DNA from: Tidjanibacter sp.
GTDB taxonomy: Bacteria; Bacteroidota; Bacteroidia; Bacteroidales; Rikenellaceae
Direction: 5' to 3'
Length of the DNA stretch: 9,524 nucleotides
NCBI GenBank assembly: GCA_017628675.1
Contig: JAGBYS010000205.1
Coordinates: forward strand, 1 to 9,524
In this document: positions 5,466 to 9,524 of the stretch, in pieces
How the letters are laid out: every line of letters starts with the position of its first letter
Numbering within the stretch: position 1 is the stretch's first letter
The notes under the pieces: model-generated
Told to the model about the DNA's origin: nothing
Seen by the model: the letters and a program-made list of their open reading frames with translations, nothing else
The model's database searches: none
Translations under genes and position numbers: made by a program

Positions 5466-6851
5466 TTAGAACATTCGTGCTCCCAGGGGTATTGAGAGGC
5501 CGAAGGCCATATTTACTGAGTTCTGGTTCAGAGGTACGGGGATTGCTCCACCGCCCGAGGTGCCATACTTGGTGGCGATGTAGTCCACGCCAAAGAAGAT
5601 GTTGCACAGCGAGGAGTGGATGTTGGCAGCCACGCCCAGAACGCCCAGTGAGTTTACATAGGAGTAGCTGGCCGAGGCGGTGATCCAGCGGGTGGGGCGG
5701 ATGTTGAGTGCGCCGCTTATGGAGTTCCACTGGCGGTTCTCATACATCTTGGTGTTCCAGAGGGCGCCCACGCTCATCTTGTCGCCCAGGAAGTTATACT
5801 CCAAGCCGGCCACGATGGAGGTGTGGAGCGAGGTCTTGCCGCTCGCCTTCTCGGGGGTGGCGTTGAGGGTGATAGCCTCGGGCTTCTCAAACTTCACCTC
5901 GTTGTTCTGGAAGTCGTAGCCGCTGAACGAGAAGTTCACATTGTCGATGGTGGCACAGAAGGAGTTGTTGGCATTCCAGGCGTTGTAGCCGAGGTCATTG
6001 ACGGCCGCCGAGAGGCGTATCTGCTCGTCACGGAAGGTCCACTCGATACCTGCGTCGATGGCGAAGCCCACGCTGTTGATTCTCGAGGGGTCGAAGTTGG
6101 CAAAGTCGGTCAGGTGATTGGTGAATTGTTCCAGAGTAACCTCACCTGTCATTTCCTGAAAACTGTAGCCTGCGATGTTGCTCTCGATGGTGCCTGCCAT
6201 CTGTGCCGAGTAGCTCTCGGAGCCAATCTCGATGTCGAGCTTATCGAAGGTGGCCCTCACATTGGCCAGGCCCACCAACATCTTGGCACGGAAGCCGAGT
6301 GTGAATACATCCTGCACGGGGAAGGTGTAGCCGAGCGAGGCCTCCACGAAGTTGGAGGTCTGGAAGCCCATTCCGGAGATGCTATAGCTGCCCTGCGAGA
6401 GGGTCTTGGTGAGTGCAAAGAAGTCCTTGGGAGTCTCGAGCGAGCTCTCCGAGCGGAGCCTTACGCCAAAGGACCAGAAGCCGCCACGGAAGTAGTTGCC
6501 TATCGAGATGATCTGGTCATTCAGACCAAGCTCCAGAGTGTTTTGATCGGGCAGCTTGGAGAGGAACTCTTCGGCCGAAACGCTCTTGTGCATATAGGTC
6601 ACCACGCCATTACCCTCACCATTGGGGTAGAAGAAGTTCTCTGCCGAGAGGAAGTTACTCTCCAGGGAGGTGTAGATGCCACCCACCACGGGGATGGAGA
6701 TGAAGCCTCTCGAGGGCGAGAGTGCGGGGTTGAGCTCATAGCGCTGAGTGGAGCCGGTCATAAAGTAGGAGGAGCGTAGTTGGGCACTACTCTGGGTTAC
6801 AACCAGCAGTGTGGCCATCGCTGCAAATGCTATCCTAAATATCTGTTTCAT
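5466..6851 (-). CDS. DUF5723-like outer-membrane beta-barrel protein
   Basis: No biochemical role is known to me. The start at 6851 gives 461 residues and a clean signal peptide, MKQIFRIAFAAMATLLVV and onwards, with probable cleavage after SSA near residue 23; the frame is open further upstream but that extension would hide the signal. After the signal comes a block typical of DUF5723 proteins: FMTGSTQRYELNPAL (30-44), then GFISIPVVGG (49-58). The rest is rich in alternating hydrophobic and aromatic beta-strand stretches. The C-terminus NSVNMAFGLSIPLGARMF (444-461) ends in phenylalanine, as in BAM-assembled barrels. The gene follows the large lipoprotein after 68 nt on the same strand, without a recognisable promoter between, and ends at a strong terminator, so the two probably form an operon acting at the cell surface. 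Confidence 0.87.
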   Translation of the reverse strand: MKQIFRIAFAAMATLLVVTQSSAQLRSSYFMTGSTQRYELNPALSPSRGFISIPVVGGIYTSLESNFLSAENFFYPNGEGNGVVTYMHKSVSAEEFLSKLPDQNTLELGLNDQIISIGNYFRGGFWSFGVRLRSESSLETPKDFFALTKTLSQGSYSISGMGFQTSNFVEASLGYTFPVQDVFTLGFRAKMLVGLANVRATFDKLDIEIGSESYSAQMAGTIESNIAGYSFQEMTGEVTLEQFTNHLTDFANFDPSRINSVGFAIDAGIEWTFRDEQIRLSAAVNDLGYNAWNANNSFCATIDNVNFSFSGYDFQNNEVKFEKPEAITLNATPEKASGKTSLHTSIVAGLEYNFLGDKMSVGALWNTKMYENRQWNSISGALNIRPTRWITASASYSYVNSLGVLGVAANIHSSLCNIFFGVDYIATKYGTSGGGAIPVPLNQNSVNMAFGLSIPLGARMF

Positions 6852-6919
6852 ATCTTTATTGTCGTTTTCTTCGGATTCAACTTTCTGATTGTTCTCTGTC
6901 AAGGGGAGTTCGGGTGGCC

Positions 6920-9310
6920 CTACTCGGTGGCAGCCTCGTCGGTCTTATTGCCACCTATGGTGCCGAGGTCCACTGTTATACCCTTGTCAAGCAGGAGTGC
7001 GATTCCGAGCTCGATAAATTGGTCTTCGCTGAGTGCTCCGCCCGCCAGGGTTTCGCCCTCCAGGTGGCAGCGCACGCTCTTTATGCGAGCCACCTCCGTA
7101 AAGGCGCTCGAGCCCTCGGGGGTGTCGATGGCGAGCGAGATGCTACTCTGGGCCTGCTCCGCTTCATTGGTGGTTGTACCCTTAATGGTGCCAACGGTGG
7201 TGGCAGTGATGGAGGGTATAACCTCACCCTCGCTGTCGAGCATCTCGAGCGAGAGCGCCAGGTCGATGGGCAGGGTGCTGCGCGAGTTGATGTTCAGAAC
7301 GAGGCTCTCAACCTCCACGGCGATATCCTTCAAATCCGAGAGGTCCACATCCTCAATGGTTGTAGTGTAGGCGATGTGGCCATTCTTGGCGGAGGAGAAG
7401 GCTATGGGTGCTTCTACCGAGTAGGCGATGTTGAAGGTGTAGCTATCCTGAAGTGTGATGGTGTGGGGTGTTTGCTTGTTTGTGGTAGCATCGAGAGTTA
7501 CGATGAGCTTGTCGGGCAGCAGACCGATGAGCTCCGAAAGGCCCACAACCTCATAGACTCTCGTAGCTGCATCGTCGGGATAGTTGACAGCGCTATCCTC
7601 ACCGGTGATGATGATAGAGGTGTGGTCGGCGGGCAGAATCGAGATTGTGGGGGTGGCGATGCTCTTCGCTACAGCGCCGGCCTTGTAGGCGTCAATGGCG
7701 ATTACCGCATCGATACCCACGCCAATGGGGTTGTCGATGTTGAGCCTCAGAACGGGCGAGGCGATGTTCAGGTCGAGTTCGATACCCTCGAGCGAGGAGC
7801 TGAAGTCGCCCAGCTCAACCTCAATGGGTGCCAAAAGGTCGCCCAGGTCGGGCTCAACATAGCCTGTTACGCTCTCCACCTTCAGGTCGGAGATCAGAAT
7901 CTGGGGTGTGATCGTGATGTCGTCGTGCTGGGTGCGGATGGTCACATCCTGACCTGCGGGCAGCACAAAGTCGGCCTTAATACCCAGGTCGGCCGACAGA
8001 TCCGCCTCGCCGTTATTGATATCCAGCGAGCCTATGCCCTCGAGAGTGAAACGGCCGAAGGTTACCTCACCGCCCGTGGTCGCAATCTGGATGGGGGTGG
8101 TGGAGGTGAGTTTGCCCTCCTGGTAGTGCCAAGCGGCATCCTGCGAACTTAGGCGCAGATAGGAGGGGAGAGAAATCTCCACATTGTCCAGAACGATGTC
8201 CTCCACGGGAGAGTTCTCGATGTTGAGTTTCAGCTCCAGAGTGGGGGTGGAGCCCGTGGTGTTATCCACAAGGGCTATGCTGTGAATCTCCTTAATCTCT
8301 GCGGGCAGCGAGATTTTCTGCGAGAGGTGCTCGCTCGCGCTCACACTCTGGCGGATGTCGCCCGTTACGATGGTTGCATCGTAGAGCTCCAGTGTAGTGG
8401 AGATGTTTACAGAGGGCGAAACGGGAGTTACGGTGCCCGCCTTGAGGGAGCCCGTGAAATCCAGGTCGTAGGTCACATCCTCGTCGATGCGGAGTTTGCG
8501 GTCGGCACCAATGGTCACTCCGCTGAGGTCTACACTCTTAATCAGAAGATCCACCTTCAGGTGGTCGCCCGTCATCGTGAAGTTCTCGATGTGGAAGTGG
8601 TTGGGGGTCGAGGAACCATCGCCGGCATAGACGCTTGAGTAGTCGTAGGTGTCGTCGCCCACAACCTTCTCGATGGTGAATCCGGCAGGAAGCTCAATGT
8701 TGAAGTAGTCGATGTGGCGCTTGTCGCTCACACCCGCAAGGCCACCCAGGTCGAACTGGATGTCGATGAGGGAGCCCTCGCCATTGGCACCAAAGCGGAT
8801 GGTCTTAACGGCGGCAATCTCCTCGGGAATCTCCACCTCAAACTCGCCCTCAAAGGTGTGGGGGTCGTAGTGCATCAGGAACTCCTGACCAACAAGTGGG
8901 AAGCCCTCGGGAATCTCCATTCCGGAGGTGATGCCTGAAGGTAGAGCAAGGTCCTTGGTGCCCTCAAAGGTGGGGATTGTAGCGTTGATGTTGCCGATGA
9001 ACGAGGCACTGATGGGGTCAATGGTGGGTGTGAGTCCCGTGATGGGGTCGATGGTACCGAGCGAGAGGGTGTGGCTCATCTGGTCGCCAATGGAGAAACC
9101 GTAGTTGCCATTCTCGTCGCTCTCGAGGCCCGACTCGGCCAGGAGCGATGAGAGAGTAATCTCACCTGTGCTGCCAACGGGCACAACGATACCCTCGGTG
9201 TCACCAACTGTCACCTCGAGGGAGATGTTGTCGAAGTTGTAGTCTGTGTTGCAGGCGGTCATCATAAACCAGGGTGCCAACAACAGAGCTCTGCGTAGGA
9301 ACTGTTTCAT
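6920..9310 (-). CDS. Large surface-type lipoprotein of unknown function, internally repeated
   Basis: I do not recognise a named family. The 796-residue protein has a lipoprotein signal peptide, MKQFLRRALLLAPWFMMTAC, with lipidated C20, so it should be anchored in a membrane, probably the outer one. There are no other transmembrane segments. The rest is acidic and strongly beta-rich, resembling stacked beta-sandwich domains. Two segments look duplicated: about 161-285 (IPEEIAAVKTI, then IELPAGFTIE) and about 335-449 (LPAEIKEIHSI, then ISLPSYLRLS), with matching downstream pieces near 276-285 and 435-449. The part around 505-540 (VLRLNIDNPIGVGIDA) resembles LEA-type-2-like beta-sandwich proteins. 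Only two cysteines are present, C20 and C748. It is the first gene of the unit that also encodes the DUF5723 barrel, suggesting a joint surface role; the -7 promoter match lies 75 nt upstream of the ATG. Confidence 0.87.
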   Translation of the reverse strand: MKQFLRRALLLAPWFMMTACNTDYNFDNISLEVTVGDTEGIVVPVGSTGEITLSSLLAESGLESDENGNYGFSIGDQMSHTLSLGTIDPITGLTPTIDPISASFIGNINATIPTFEGTKDLALPSGITSGMEIPEGFPLVGQEFLMHYDPHTFEGEFEVEIPEEIAAVKTIRFGANGEGSLIDIQFDLGGLAGVSDKRHIDYFNIELPAGFTIEKVVGDDTYDYSSVYAGDGSSTPNHFHIENFTMTGDHLKVDLLIKSVDLSGVTIGADRKLRIDEDVTYDLDFTGSLKAGTVTPVSPSVNISTTLELYDATIVTGDIRQSVSASEHLSQKISLPAEIKEIHSIALVDNTTGSTPTLELKLNIENSPVEDIVLDNVEISLPSYLRLSSQDAAWHYQEGKLTSTTPIQIATTGGEVTFGRFTLEGIGSLDINNGEADLSADLGIKADFVLPAGQDVTIRTQHDDITITPQILISDLKVESVTGYVEPDLGDLLAPIEVELGDFSSSLEGIELDLNIASPVLRLNIDNPIGVGIDAVIAIDAYKAGAVAKSIATPTISILPADHTSIIITGEDSAVNYPDDAATRVYEVVGLSELIGLLPDKLIVTLDATTNKQTPHTITLQDSYTFNIAYSVEAPIAFSSAKNGHIAYTTTIEDVDLSDLKDIAVEVESLVLNINSRSTLPIDLALSLEMLDSEGEVIPSITATTVGTIKGTTTNEAEQAQSSISLAIDTPEGSSAFTEVARIKSVRCHLEGETLAGGALSEDQFIELGIALLLDKGITVDLGTIGGNKTDEAATE

Positions 9311-9360
9311 AACGCAAGTAAGTTTTTATGTTAATATCGTTTTGTTTTTTCGCTTGGAAC

Positions 9361-9375
9361 GGGGCGCAAAACCCC
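9361..9375 (-). other. Small hairpin in the lipoprotein leader
   Basis: GGGG (9361-9364) pairs with CCCC (9372-9375) around a 7-nt loop, within the predicted 5' untranslated leader of the lipoprotein mRNA. With only four GC pairs it may be trivial. Confidence 0.25.
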
Positions 9376-9384
9376 ACTTTGCTA

Positions 9385-9392
9385 CAAAGATA
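9385..9392 (-). promoter_or_regulatory. Predicted -7 element for the lipoprotein unit
   Basis: On the minus strand TATCTTTG matches the Bacteroidota -7 consensus TAnnTTTG at all fixed bases. No TTTG is found 19-21 nt upstream, so the -33 part is weak or absent. The start of transcription would be near 9378, giving a leader of about 70 nt. The AT-rich upstream stretch 9393-9440 may help recruit polymerase. Confidence 0.55.
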
Positions 9393-9441
9393 GTATTTTT
9401 TCCTTACATTATACCTCTTTATATAACAATATATGACAAAT

Positions 9442-9470
9442 AGAGCACAACATTGTTTGTGTGCTGCTCT
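9442..9470 (-). terminator. Possible terminator hairpin of a gene entering from the right
   Basis: AGAGCA (9442-9447) pairs with TGCTCT (9465-9470), and further pairing such as ACAA with TTGT is possible inside with bulges. On the minus strand it is followed only by ATTTG, a poor U-tract. Its position 23 nt after the possible stop codon at 9494 fits a terminator. Confidence 0.35.
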
Positions 9471-9493
9471 GGAGTGGTATGGCAGAGGGAGAT

Positions 9494-9523
9494 TTATCTC
9501 TTGAGTGGTAGGGACTCAATCAC
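9494..9523 (-). CDS. Possible 3' end of a minus-strand gene cut by the window edge
   Basis: One minus-strand frame entering from the right edge reads VIESLPLKR and then TAA. The other two minus-strand frames stop within a few codons. A hairpin and then the next unit's promoter follow in the expected order, which is the main reason to list it. Nine residues are too few to name a product, and such a short open stretch can arise by chance. A plus-strand frame is also open to the edge. Confidence 0.3.
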   Translation of the reverse strand: MIESLPLKR

Positions 9524-9524
9524 C

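Noticed and set aside
5823..6779. Plus-strand open frame of 318 codons across the DUF5723 gene
   Set aside because: It is an antisense shadow of a gene with signal peptide, family block and C-terminal barrel signature.
6852..6902. Extension of the DUF5723 protein by 17 residues (MTENNQKVES start)
   Set aside because: It needs a TTG start and would place a charged stretch before the signal peptide, which begins naturally at the ATG at 6851.
6914..8152. Plus-strand open frame of 412 codons across the lipoprotein gene
   Set aside because: Its translation is low-complexity (glycine, valine, leucine and glutamine rich) with no signal or domain, while the opposite strand encodes a coherent lipoprotein.
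5466..9310. SusC/SusD-type nutrient uptake pair
   Set aside because: The barrel is too short for a TonB-dependent transporter and has no plug domain, and the lipoprotein has no SusD-like helical repeats.

Overview
The window looks like chromosomal DNA from a Bacteroidales bacterium. A GC-rich gut lineage such as Alistipes or another Rikenellaceae is my best guess, but that is an inference. Three things point to Bacteroidota: promoter motifs of the form TAnnTTTG, with TTTG about 19-21 nt upstream where it can be seen; starts without clear Shine-Dalgarno sequences; and a DUF5723-type outer-membrane barrel next to a large lipoprotein. Coding DNA is GC-rich with strong third-position bias, which also produces many long spurious antisense frames. 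I see no CRISPR array, transposase, tRNA or rRNA.

Layout: 1-299 is intergenic. It holds a terminator-like repeat hairpin, a second repeat segment, a strong terminator for the minus strand and a short tandem repeat. A minus-strand unit follows, read from 2794 down to 300: a ROK-family sugar kinase, an intercistronic hairpin, then a class 3-like aldehyde dehydrogenase. Between 2795 and 2936 two divergent promoters interleave. They serve the ROK unit leftwards and a plus-strand pair rightwards: a trans-type polyprenyl diphosphate synthase and, 23 nt later, a U32-family protein that is probably an RNA hydroxylase. The 5180-5465 intergenic region has a second copy of the repeat hairpin, the second repeat segment, two short tandem arrays and a bidirectional terminator shared with the convergent unit. 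That unit, read leftwards from 9310 to 5466, encodes a 796-residue surface-type lipoprotein and a DUF5723 beta-barrel protein. The right edge (9311-9524) has the promoter of this unit and perhaps the last codons of another minus-strand gene.

The core genes are ordinary metabolism: sugar phosphorylation, aldehyde oxidation, isoprenoid chain elongation and RNA modification. The less explained parts are (1) a repeated structured intergenic element with a nearly invariant 26-nt core and outer stems that differ in sequence but still pair, linked to a second repeat and to short A-B-A-C tandem arrays, and (2) the lipoprotein and barrel pair, which has no known function and whose lipoprotein appears internally duplicated. 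I found nothing I would call a proven new system.
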